A stretch of DNA of 64,000 nt. Origin: SKGA01 sp964428395. GTDB taxonomy: Archaea > Nanobdellota > Nanobdellia > Woesearchaeales > SKGA01. Position numbers and translations under genes: made by a program. This document shows, one piece after another, positions 52,201-59,027 of this stretch. Below the pieces are notes generated by a model. It was not told where the DNA came from and ran no database searches. It saw only the letters and a program-made list of their open reading frames with translations. Where the stretch lies: assembly GCA_964428395.1 (NCBI GenBank), contig CAYRYB010000004.1:49230-113229 (forward strand). The letters run 5' to 3'. The first letter of the stretch is position 1. Each line of letters starts with the position of its first letter.

Positions 52201-54183
52201 TGAGATATAACAATAATCTAAACATTCACTTGTAGAAGCTAAAAAGCCATCGTGAGGGTCATAGCCCGGAACAGCACCATCTCCTGTTAATTCACAACAA
52301 TAAGAATTACTATTGCCTTTACAATTGTTAAAAGCAGTTGCTTCAGGAAACACATTTTCGCTTGCAAGAGCATTAAGCGCATCAACACAACTATATTTGT
52401 TTTCACTTGTTGCAGAAGTAAATGATTGTCCTTCATGTATTGGTATTGCGCCATTTTTTGCAGGAACATCTCCTGTTGCATCACAATAGAACCAGTTCAT
52501 ACCATTACTGATATAATCTACACCATTTGTTGTATGAATTTTAAATGGAACACCTGCTGCTCCCGCATCCCACCATTTCCAAAGAGAATCTGATGATAAG
52601 CTTATCGCGCTAGTATCGTCCGCGCTACTTGCGTCTTTTCCACAAAAATATTCTCCGTTTGTTGACACGTACCCTGCATCAGAGTTTGTCTTGTTCCACT
52701 CGCAAATATCACTTGCTTTGCAAGCATCTTTATTTAATTGCGCACAATCTCTAAATACTGCTTCTTCTGGAGACCCAGTAAAGATTGTATCTCCAAAGCT
52801 TAATTGATAACAACCAGCAACATCTTTTGCAATACTTGAGTCTATATCGCTACAATCTTTTGCTACACATCCAGTATCATCTCCGCAACAACCATCTAAA
52901 CCATTTCTTGCTGAAAAGTCATAAGAACCAATATCATTTCTTACATCATCATAATTGAGCGCGTCAGCTCCTGTTGCTACCCCATCTTGCTCTGAGCAAT
53001 ACCCTTTAGCAATGGTTTGTTCTGACTCCGTATCATAATAATTGTTTAAGAAAGGAACCCACGTTCCACCAAGTCCATCACTATTTAAAACGCAAACAAG
53101 TCCTGTTTCTTTGTCAATATAATCTTTATCGTCCGCAGAATCTCCACAACAGCGCTTCGAAAGAGGATAAATGGCAGAAGAGTAATCCCCACCAACAGCA
53201 TCACATAATACTTTAGAACCAGAGTCGCCAAATTTTTGCTCTAATTCTGTTTCAGTTAGAAGGTAAGGTGTAATAAAATACTTGCTCGTTGCGAGTTGAT
53301 TACCTGTATTTGTCAAATCACTTTCATCAGTTACAGATATTCCTTGAGTTATTTCAAATTTGCCATTGTGAATGTTTATTCGAGCTTTACACTCTAACCC
53401 TGAATTGTCCGCTCTAACACGTTCATCAATAAGAATAAGATAAACTCCTGGATTCACAGATTGTTGTAAATATTTGGGGCTTGTACGTTCATCTGGTTTT
53501 CTATTTGGAAGTGTGTATTCATTACTGTGCTCTGTTAAGTAGGACCACCTAACATCTCCACTTGATTGCGCACAATAACCGTCATAAGTATATTTATGTC
53601 CTCTTAATGCTATTGGATTTCCTTGAGTGTTAATGTCATACAGAACTAATGAAATTCCTGTTGTTGTCCATTGATATTCTCTAGGATCAGTATTACCTGA
53701 GCCCTGCCAACAGTTATCCCAAGAATGTTTTCTATGGTCTTCTATTTGATATGCAAGACTTAAATTGATAGGTTCTTGCACGTAAAGATAACCAACCATT
53801 TGAACACCAAATGTGTGATCTAGATTTTTATCATTTACACCTACAAAAGAAGTTGTAATACATTTATTGTTGCTGCCATCTTTTAATGCGTTAGTAAGAA
53901 GATTTTTGATTATGTCTGCCCCATAATTATAGTCGTTACTTGCAGTTTCATCAACTTTTTTGTCATTAGGAAATCCTACGAAACGAAGACCTGGTTGTGT
54001 GTGATCGTTTGAACATACAGGTAATTGAGTCTGGGAATATGTTGTTTTGCTTGCTGAAGGACCATAAACTGTTATATCATCATAAGCAAGCACCATACCT
54101 TGTAAAAGCAGAAGTGACATTAAAAGTGATATAATAATTAGTTTTCTTTTCACCGCACAACACACTCTTTTCCAAAACTCCAA
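49240..54183 (-). CDS. Giant cysteine-rich secreted surface protein (1647 aa)
   Basis: A signal peptide (core LIIISLLMSLLLLQGMVLA) is followed by some 1600 external residues. An early beta-rich domain binds nothing recognisable. From residue 340 on there are repeated CCGDD or CCGDS motifs (RCCGDSADD, GCCGDDTGC, RCCGDDTRK), each followed by an acidic loop and further cysteines. Around 960-1110 a beta-sandwich resembles carbohydrate-binding modules (DNLEFDVAYNLDELKAIVL). The N-terminal coding is ambiguous: TTG at 54183, GTG at 54165 or GTG at 54153. A TATA box at 54231-54240 suggests initiation near 54209. It heads the large minus-strand block and ends at a TGA beyond which the frame stays open. 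Confidence 0.75.
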   Translation of the reverse strand: MEFWKRVCCAVKRKLIIISLLMSLLLLQGMVLAYDDITVYGPSASKTTYSQTQLPVCSNDHTQPGLRFVGFPNDKKVDETASNDYNYGADIIKNLLTNALKDGSNNKCITTSFVGVNDKNLDHTFGVQMVGYLYVQEPINLSLAYQIEDHRKHSWDNCWQGSGNTDPREYQWTTTGISLVLYDINTQGNPIALRGHKYTYDGYCAQSSGDVRWSYLTEHSNEYTLPNRKPDERTSPKYLQQSVNPGVYLILIDERVRADNSGLECKARINIHNGKFEITQGISVTDESDLTNTGNQLATSKYFITPYLLTETELEQKFGDSGSKVLCDAVGGDYSSAIYPLSKRCCGDSADDKDYIDKETGLVCVLNSDGLGGTWVPFLNNYYDTESEQTIAKGYCSEQDGVATGADALNYDDVRNDIGSYDFSARNGLDGCCGDDTGCVAKDCSDIDSSIAKDVAGCYQLSFGDTIFTGSPEEAVFRDCAQLNKDACKASDICEWNKTNSDAGYVSTNGEYFCGKDASSADDTSAISLSSDSLWKWWDAGAAGVPFKIHTTNGVDYISNGMNWFYCDATGDVPAKNGAIPIHEGQSFTSATSENKYSCVDALNALASENVFPEATAFNNCKGNSNSYCCELTGDGAVPGYDPHDGFLASTSECLDYCYISQDEFLGDYLDNAANKVALNKTYCDLYPSDFSCGNPLTSLFSKSNAFVEKSVCGFTLQGCLDESASLDAPCNSIRLQLDKNGDGEKETYVGQLCGDGSTPEYCSSNEYLLSSDTTSADNNHRVCCLEPDGVGDSVCQPITADATEQECRSAGGSYLQKEQLANYICSPTNVAVGSCCIGGTWIPRVDSLSANSLSFAQPNAFICYQQSHNNQIAECCNDFSICHNAQEGSLFKSANKYEHGFYGTGGVLHTIQNYDKVQNNSIVDIIKIDRGVKKDAPFNENFKRSNPRLDFRRLANWTSFDNLEFDVAYNLDELKAIVLTDTASQICIFENFSDYLVNGKGAMRWHHVVVPLNDSFSCASNFNWLDVMAINLTTMYTSDNLQIAVDNFFLSESPNKSTSLQNTQNYYCTGNFGKWIENLDGPNDTGVRCTTGDCFTEKGPYWYACEAQASFDWTGSRCCGDDTRKRGGEGEYYTDSDAACFSGSTVYSDMTVGESLNDATYDNLLYYVDADGNGAFYVCKGNASSYQEYNVSYGDTSDDQTTTKLVDTSPTHLKKDFDVLGTHLCDSSGRWVNVDSVSKARIIAAKMYNISASEINSNDPHYTIFCESLDAGTPLDLKSASGGLGLASVKDYIKDFCVLSYGPSANKPTNRVLIGLGLQKTNAKGFLRLLLAHAKTVEDLSTDERQDAFVNACDNVHAGEATTDTFFRVCDYGSGISGLRMAYNPELNILFMAYTKNSGTDFDSLFSSGASILSFAKSTIDSLTSWISGWFKKGTASGTSVEWSSSTLLPLFANNSIDFSRFYLLQQGEKTILGVAQTKPNTNNLNTALDDDEYYTIEYTDINSSVKPLATRYYTNHPYALNYMFGNESDLGKQTLVLVNPNDKTLRYNYEPPFDWRRLTTGLSLNPNIRYTVGTYRTIPNEGIVELGEDCDSSSNGINVYKFNNNSCAFWNNSYSSEENVTCTHNKINYSSCQLKQPTNAGSSGN

Positions 54184-54230
54184 AATGAATATTATTCAAA
54201 TAATGGTATTCTTTTAAAACGGAAAGAGTC

Positions 54231-54240
54231 ATATATAAAG
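54231..54240 (-). promoter_or_regulatory. TATA box of the surface-protein block
   Basis: CTTTATATAT on the minus strand. It is the first promoter of the 32-kb block, with a leader of about 26-45 nt depending on the start used. Confidence 0.6.
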
Positions 54241-54256
54241 GTTTGTGCTAAAAAGT

Positions 54257-54826
54257 CTATAATCCTAAAACTCTTTCTAATGCGAGAACATCTTTTGGAT
54301 GACGAAGTTGCTTAGGTAGTGTTGCAAGACTACAAAGTTCATAAGAGATGTTTTGTTTTTTGCAGAGTTGTATGTTTTGCATAACCCGTCCTAATACTTG
54401 TGCCTGGCGCGCTAAGACTTGCGTTTGTAATGATGCAAAACCAAAAAGAAGTGATATCTTTTTTTTCTTGTATTCTGTTAAGAGCACGTGGTTTAGACCG
54501 CTTCTTCGTTGGTGTACGTAGTCTTTTTCATTGTCAAATTCCACATCTATTACGTAATCAAGTCCTTCAAAAACAGTCTTCTCACTGGTGCCTAATTTGG
54601 CAACAACATCAAAAACGTATTTTTTAGGGATTTGCGCCTTATTTTGGGCAATGATTCCAAAAAGAACGATTATTTTAACATCTTTGATGATTTCTTCTCG
54701 TTTTTCCTGCAAAGCAACTGCTTTCTTTGGCTCTGCAAGAAGCACGACCTCTGAAAAGCCCAAATCCTGCGATTTCTTCAAAAGTTCGTTTACTGTTTCA
54801 ATTGTTGCAAAAACGTAATCTCTCAT
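54257..54826 (-). CDS. rnp3: RNase P protein component 3 (Rpp30 family)
   Basis: A 189-residue TIM-barrel-like protein of the Rpp30 type, which with the RNase P RNA at 11732-12098 matures tRNA 5' ends. Family features are the start MRDYVFATI (compare the FxDxxxP-type strand), GFSEVVLLAEP, FEGLDYVIDVE, HQRRSGLNHVLL with the conserved RxxGLNH, and GRVMQNIQLCKKQNI. The length is slightly below the family norm of about 210. Its ATG lies about 27 bp from the palindromic TATA box shared with the divergent pseudouridine synthase gene. Confidence 0.85.
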   Translation of the reverse strand: MRDYVFATIETVNELLKKSQDLGFSEVVLLAEPKKAVALQEKREEIIKDVKIIVLFGIIAQNKAQIPKKYVFDVVAKLGTSEKTVFEGLDYVIDVEFDNEKDYVHQRRSGLNHVLLTEYKKKKISLLFGFASLQTQVLARQAQVLGRVMQNIQLCKKQNISYELCSLATLPKQLRHPKDVLALERVLGL

Positions 54827-54847
54827 AAGGGCTGCAAAGAAGTGTTG

Positions 54848-54857
54848 ATTTATAAAT
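54848..54857. promoter_or_regulatory. Palindromic TATA box shared by two divergent genes
   Basis: ATTTATAAAT is a perfect 10-bp palindrome. Its centre is about 26.5 bp from the rnp3 start on the minus strand and about 27.5 bp from the pseudouridine synthase start on the plus strand, so one element could direct both leaderless transcripts. Confidence 0.65.
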
Positions 54858-54879
54858 ACGTGTTGTTTTTAAAAAAAGC

Positions 54880-55590
54880 ATGGAAGAACGCGTTCAAAAA
54901 ATTATTGCTCAAAGCGGTTTATGTTCCCGAAGAAAAGCAGAAGAGCTTATCGCGCAGGGTAAGGTCAAAATTAATGGCAAAATTTGTAGTCTGGGTGATA
55001 AAGCAAAAGATACAGATGCTGTGCTAGTTGAAAATGAACTCGTGCAAAAAGAGAAGACGGTTTATTATATGCTTAACAAACCAAGAAGATACATCACTAC
55101 AAGTGATGATTTGTTTGGAAGAAAAAAGGTGCTTGATTTAGTTCCAAAAAAACCTCGCGTTTTTAGTGTGGGGCGATTAGATAGGGATGCTACGGGACTT
55201 TTATTACTAACAAACGACGGACTCTTCGCTAACAAAGTTATGCATCCTTCAAATAATATCACAAAGACATACATTGCAATACTGGACAAACCATTTAACA
55301 AAAAAAATATTTCTCAAGCTAAAAAAGGAATTCGAATTGATAAGGTAGTGGTAAAAGCAGATATCATACAGCTTGAAAAAAATGTTGTTGCCGTAACACT
55401 TCATGTAGGTATTCATAAAGTTGCCAAAAGATTATTAAAAGCATTGGGATATATGGTTAAACATTTGCATAGAACACACATTGGAAATTTAGCAGTAGAT
55501 GTGAAAGAAGGAGATTTTAGAAAGTTGGATGCAAAAGACCTAAAAAAAGTGCTAGAGAAAACAACTATTTCTTCAAAGACATTTCTTTAA
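54880..55590 (+). CDS. RsuA/RluB-family pseudouridine synthase
   Basis: A 236-residue RNA-modifying enzyme of the bacterial RsuA/RluB/RluE/RluF group. Residues 1-60 are an S4 RNA-binding domain (QKIIAQSGLCSRRKAEELIAQGKVKING). The catalytic domain has MLNKPRRYITT, the active-site motif VGRLDRDATGLLLLTNDG (Asp in RLD; the usual N-T-S-G is D-A-T-G) and IGNLAVDVKEGDFRKL. The conserved segment EGRNRQVRR is replaced by VGIHKVAKRLLKALGY. The family is common in bacteria and rare in archaea, so transfer is likely. The 3' end overlaps the convergent thiolase gene by 26 bp. Confidence 0.87.
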   Translation: MEERVQKIIAQSGLCSRRKAEELIAQGKVKINGKICSLGDKAKDTDAVLVENELVQKEKTVYYMLNKPRRYITTSDDLFGRKKVLDLVPKKPRVFSVGRLDRDATGLLLLTNDGLFANKVMHPSNNITKTYIAILDKPFNKKNISQAKKGIRIDKVVVKADIIQLEKNVVAVTLHVGIHKVAKRLLKALGYMVKHLHRTHIGNLAVDVKEGDFRKLDAKDLKKVLEKTTISSKTFL

Positions 55591-56467
55591 GCTCGTTTTT
55601 TATTAATTGCTTAAACTCACATGCTTTACAAATCTCTTCTTCTGAGGGTTGTCCACAAAGTTTGCAGGATTGTAAAGAAGAAAAATTTTTCTTTTGTGCG
55701 CTAGCAGTTTTAAGACGCAAATAGGTTTCTAAAATGTTTTTTTTTGTTCCAGGATGCTTTGCTTCCCAAAAATTAAGTTCATCGCGAACACTAACACGAT
55801 AAGAAGAAGAAGCATAAGGACATTCTCCGAATTGCGTCTTAATATCACGAAGAAGAGTGTATAAAAGAACATGTTTTTCACTAAGAAAATAAAATGGTTT
55901 TGCTCGCTGCACAAAAAATTCGCTGTTAGTGGTAAGCGGTCCTTGTCGAAAAAGCATGTTAGTGTTACCTCGCGCTAAATTTATAAGAATGGTTTGCGCT
56001 TCATCATCCATATTATGACCCGTTACTAAAACATCGCTGCCTTGTGCGTATCTGTTAAGAAGTTGGCGACGAAATGTTCCACAGATAGTGCAAGCATGCA
56101 CTTTTTTAGTTTTCATGGCATCATCTAATGTAAAACCATACGTATCTTGAAATGAAACTGTTTGCACAACTATGTTTTTACTAGTACAAAAAAGTTCAAG
56201 ATCCACAACAGAATGTTCTCGGTAATGCTCAATTCCTTCGTTAATAAAAAGTCCTTTAACATGATAGCCTAATCGTTGCAATATATCAAGGACACCCAAA
56301 GAATCTTTTCCACCACTCACTGCGACAAGAAGTTTAGTTTGCTTTGTAAAGAGTTGAAATCGCGAGATGGTTTTTTGCACATTATTAAGGACATACGCAT
56401 CAAAATGTTCAGCACAAAGCGATGGTTTAGTGCTTATTGCTTTTTTTTCACATAGTTCGCACTTCAT
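55565..56467 (-). CDS. tRNA 2-thiolation enzyme, TtuA/Ncs6 (CTU1) family
   Basis: A 300-residue PP-loop ATPase that adenylates and thiolates a uridine in tRNA (position 34 or 54). It has an N-terminal zinc ribbon (CELCEKKAI, CAEHF), the PP-loop VSGGKDSLG (about 50-58), TGHNMDDEAQTILINL, the catalytic-cysteine motif CTICGTFRR and a C-terminal zinc ribbon (CKLCGQPSEEEICKAC). This arrangement is typical of the group. One base separates it from the ubiquitin-like gene upstream, which probably supplies the sulfur as a thiocarboxylate. Confidence 0.9.
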   Translation of the reverse strand: MKCELCEKKAISTKPSLCAEHFDAYVLNNVQKTISRFQLFTKQTKLLVAVSGGKDSLGVLDILQRLGYHVKGLFINEGIEHYREHSVVDLELFCTSKNIVVQTVSFQDTYGFTLDDAMKTKKVHACTICGTFRRQLLNRYAQGSDVLVTGHNMDDEAQTILINLARGNTNMLFRQGPLTTNSEFFVQRAKPFYFLSEKHVLLYTLLRDIKTQFGECPYASSSYRVSVRDELNFWEAKHPGTKKNILETYLRLKTASAQKKNFSSLQSCKLCGQPSEEEICKACEFKQLIKNELKEMSLKK

Positions 56468-56468
56468 T

Positions 56469-56663
56469 TTATCCTCCGCTCACCACAGAAAGCAATCGAA
56501 TGGTATCATCATTTGTTAAGAGTTCGTCTTCTGTTACTAACGTGCCATTTCTCACAATAAGTACTTCTTCAGCAGTAAGTCCGAGTTTTTTCAAGAGCTC
56601 GGTTGCAACGCCAGTAAAGAGTTGTTCTATGTTTTTTTGAGTTCGTTCAATAAAAATTTTCAT
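56469..56663 (-). CDS. Ubiquitin-like sulfur carrier (ThiS/MoaD/TtuB type)
   Basis: A 64-residue beta-grasp protein ending in VSGG. The family pattern is visible: a first strand MKIFIERTQ, a helix TELLKKLGLTAEEVLIVRNG, LVTEDELLTNDDTIRLLSVVSGG. Activation by an E1-like enzyme as a C-terminal adenylate and then thiocarboxylate is established for this group; the E1-like gene lies divergently 58 bp away. Given the adjoining thiolase, a TtuB-like role in tRNA thiolation is favoured over molybdopterin or thiamine synthesis. Confidence 0.87.
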   Translation of the reverse strand: MKIFIERTQKNIEQLFTGVATELLKKLGLTAEEVLIVRNGTLVTEDELLTNDDTIRLLSVVSGG

Positions 56664-56690
56664 TAGCAGTCCTTTGGAAAAATAGTTGTT

Positions 56691-56700
56691 TTTTTAAATA
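56691..56700 (+). promoter_or_regulatory. TATA box of the E1-like gene
   Basis: TTTTTAAATA is centred 26 bp before the ATG at 56722 (leaderless). It is about 33 bp from the ubiquitin-like start on the other strand and might serve both. Confidence 0.6.
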
Positions 56701-56721
56701 AGATTGTTTTTGTAAGAAATA

Positions 56722-57405
56722 ATGGATTATAGTCGGCAAATAACCTATTTAAGTAAAGAAAATCAAAGTGTCATACAAAAGAGTTGCGTTGCAATCATTG
56801 GTTTGGGTGGTCTAGGTAGTGTTGCAGGAGAACTTCTTTGCAGAATGGGGGTTGGAAAACTATTGCTTTGTGATGATGACATCGTCGCAGAAAACAATCT
56901 TTCTCGTCAACATCTTTATGAAAATAAGGATATTAATAAGTTGAAAGTAAACGCTGCAAAAAAGCATCTTACAAAAATAAATCCTTTTTGTAACATCGAG
57001 GTTTTTCCCCAAAGAGCAGAAAAAAATTCTATGGATTGGTGTAAGAAAGCAGATGTAGTGCTTGATTGCACCGATAGACACAAGTCAAAAAGGAATATAG
57101 ATTACTTTTGCAAAAAACATGCGTTGCCTTGGATTCATGGTGCTGCAGTTCAAGAAATTGGCTCTGTATTTGTGTTTTTACCAAAGAAAAATACTTCTTA
57201 CGATACACTTTATGGTGCTAAGACAAAAAACTTTTTATGTAAAGATTTGGGCGTGCTTGCAACAATAACAACTCTTGTTGGAACCATGCAAGCATCTTTT
57301 GCCATTCAGTTGCTTCTTAAAAAAGATGTTCCTAAAACATTACTTCGCATAAATGCGCGCACAGGATTTACTGAGCAAGTAATAATTCCACAACAACCTT
57401 TATAA
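56722..57405 (+). CDS. E1-like adenylating enzyme (ThiF/MoeB/UbaA family)
   Basis: A 227-residue activating enzyme for ubiquitin-like sulfur carriers. It shows the nucleotide loop IGLGGLGSVAGELLCRMGVGKLLLCDDD, NNLSRQHLYE (the conserved arginine finger region), VLDCTDRHKSKRNIDYFC and CKDLGVLATITTLVGTMQASFAIQLLL with the catalytic-site cysteine region. It is shorter than MoeB (about 245) and lacks the C-x-x-C zinc pairs of typical MoeB. With TtuA-like and ThiS-like genes next door, it completes a sulfur relay for tRNA thiolation. Confidence 0.88.
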   Translation: MDYSRQITYLSKENQSVIQKSCVAIIGLGGLGSVAGELLCRMGVGKLLLCDDDIVAENNLSRQHLYENKDINKLKVNAAKKHLTKINPFCNIEVFPQRAEKNSMDWCKKADVVLDCTDRHKSKRNIDYFCKKHALPWIHGAAVQEIGSVFVFLPKKNTSYDTLYGAKTKNFLCKDLGVLATITTLVGTMQASFAIQLLLKKDVPKTLLRINARTGFTEQVIIPQQPL

Positions 57406-57407
57406 AT
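57399..57407 (+). promoter_or_regulatory. TATA box of the SpoIIM-family gene
   Basis: TTTATAAAT overlaps the stop of the E1-like gene (57405) and lies 26-30 bp before the ATG at 57433. Confidence 0.6.
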
Positions 57408-57432
57408 CCTCAATTACAGGTTCTGTCTTGTT

Positions 57433-58290
57433 ATGGTAGTTGAATCGGTCCTTAATGCACTAAAAGCAGAAAAAAAACCAGCACTTCTCATCGTGATTGG
57501 TTTTTTATATTGTAGTCTTGCACTTCTTTTAGCAATAACTACTTTTAAAGCACAAGCAAGTATGGTTTTTGTTTTTCTCACGGTGCTTGGCGCAATTCCC
57601 TTAATGTATAACATAATAAAGAGTGAAGAAAAAAAAGATGTGAGTGATTTTCATGAAGTTGCACTTCTTAAAGAACATTGGAAAGCACTTGTCGCGCTTA
57701 TGGCTTTATTCTTAGGTATTACGCTTGCAGTAACACTTTGGTACAGTGTTCTTCCTGGCGAGACGGTCGGACACTTGTTTGCTGACCAAATAGGCACATT
57801 TAATTCTCTTAACGGAAGAATTACAGGTTTCACATGGTTAGAAAACGTTGGTAGATTTACAACTATTTTTTTTAACAACATAAAAGTACTTATTTTTTGT
57901 ATTCTCTTCTCTTTTTTGTATGGTGCAGGAGCAATTTTTATTCTTACGTGGAACGCTTCTGTTATTGGAACAGCCATGGGAAATATTATTAGATCGAACT
58001 TAGCAACAATAGCAAAGGTATTTGGTTTGGAACAAATAGGTCAATATTTTTCGGCAATCTCTATTGGTCTGCTTCGTTATATGATTCATGGCATTCCAGA
58101 AATATTAAGTTATTTTGTTGCAGGTCTTGCGGGAGGAATTATTTCTATTGCTGTTATTCGTCATGATTTTGAAGGAAGAAAGTTCGAGCACGTGATTTTA
58201 GATTCAGCTGATTTGCTTTTGGTTGCTATCGGATTGGTTTTCATAGCAGGTATTTTAGAAGTTTGGGTGACGCCTCTTTTCTTCGGATAG
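57433..58290 (+). CDS. Stage II sporulation protein M (SpoIIM)-family membrane protein
   Basis: A 285-residue protein with six or seven transmembrane helices. The family signature is FNNIKVLIFCILFSFLYGAGAIFILTWNASVIG (about 155-187) and HGIPEILSYFVAGLAGGIISIAV. In bacteria SpoIIM acts in a wall-remodelling complex during engulfment, but the wider family is found in many archaea without sporulation and its general role is unknown. A role in membrane or surface organisation would be inference. It has its own leaderless promoter. Confidence 0.85.
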   Translation: MVVESVLNALKAEKKPALLIVIGFLYCSLALLLAITTFKAQASMVFVFLTVLGAIPLMYNIIKSEEKKDVSDFHEVALLKEHWKALVALMALFLGITLAVTLWYSVLPGETVGHLFADQIGTFNSLNGRITGFTWLENVGRFTTIFFNNIKVLIFCILFSFLYGAGAIFILTWNASVIGTAMGNIIRSNLATIAKVFGLEQIGQYFSAISIGLLRYMIHGIPEILSYFVAGLAGGIISIAVIRHDFEGRKFEHVILDSADLLLVAIGLVFIAGILEVWVTPLFFG

Positions 58291-58354
58291 TTTTTCAATT
58301 AAAATAAATAGCGCATTATTTTAAGAAATATTTTTATTCTATACGTGTTTAGAA

Positions 58355-59023
58355 CTATTCTAAAATCTTAAGTTTTCCTGGCTTTGCTTCGTAGAGTTCT
58401 CCCATACTAATAAGAGTAAATATCATATCATCCACTTCTTGACCGAACTTGTTTATGATTAGCTCCATGTCACATCCTTCGTCTTGCTCGTTATTCTTTA
58501 TGAAATCAAAAATCATGTCCCCTGTCAGTTCTTTAACGGGTAATGTGGGTTTCTTAGCAACAAGTAATTCTTTTTCTTTTGCAGGCGCGGCGGTAACAAG
58601 CTCTTCATCTTCCTTGTCAGCGAGTACTTCTTTAAGCTCTTGTTTTCTATAAGACATCCATAAAGGTTCTTCTTCTAATTGTTTTGTTGTTGCTATTTCT
58701 AATGCTATAAAAACATTTTTTTCTGCTTGACGTGGTCTCCCTATAACAAGTACTGGTTTGCCAACTTTTAACGTTGCTGTGTTTTCGTTTTGAGAAAAAT
58801 CAATAACTAAAATTGTTCCTGTTCCATCATCTAAAAGAAATTGATGTGGCGTGGATTTTTCCACAATAAAACCCATGAGATTTACACGAGAAAGTTTTCG
58901 TGCAGGAGTTATAGTTTGCACATAATTTGGTTTCCAACCATCTTGAATAACGTACGTTCCAGTTAGTAAATCTAAAACACTGCAGATTTTTGCTGTTTGT
59001 CTTTGAAATTTTTGTTCATCCAT
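58355..59023 (-). CDS. OB-fold/winged-helix protein, RPA32-like
   Basis: A 222-residue protein. Residues 40-130 form an OB fold (SRVNLMGFIVEKSTPHQFLLDDGTGTILVIDF, VLVIGRPRQAEKNVFIALEI). A charged linker follows (135-160), then a winged-helix segment (LTGDMIFDFIKNNEQDEGCDMELIINKFGQEVDDMIFTLISMGELYEAKPG). This OB plus winged-helix layout is that of the RPA32 subunit. It starts 4 bp after the mcm stop. With the RPA at 20713, it could form a heteromeric single-strand binding complex. Confidence 0.78.
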   Translation of the reverse strand: MDEQKFQRQTAKICSVLDLLTGTYVIQDGWKPNYVQTITPARKLSRVNLMGFIVEKSTPHQFLLDDGTGTILVIDFSQNENTATLKVGKPVLVIGRPRQAEKNVFIALEIATTKQLEEEPLWMSYRKQELKEVLADKEDEELVTAAPAKEKELLVAKKPTLPVKELTGDMIFDFIKNNEQDEGCDMELIINKFGQEVDDMIFTLISMGELYEAKPGKLKILE

Positions 59024-59027
59024 TTAC

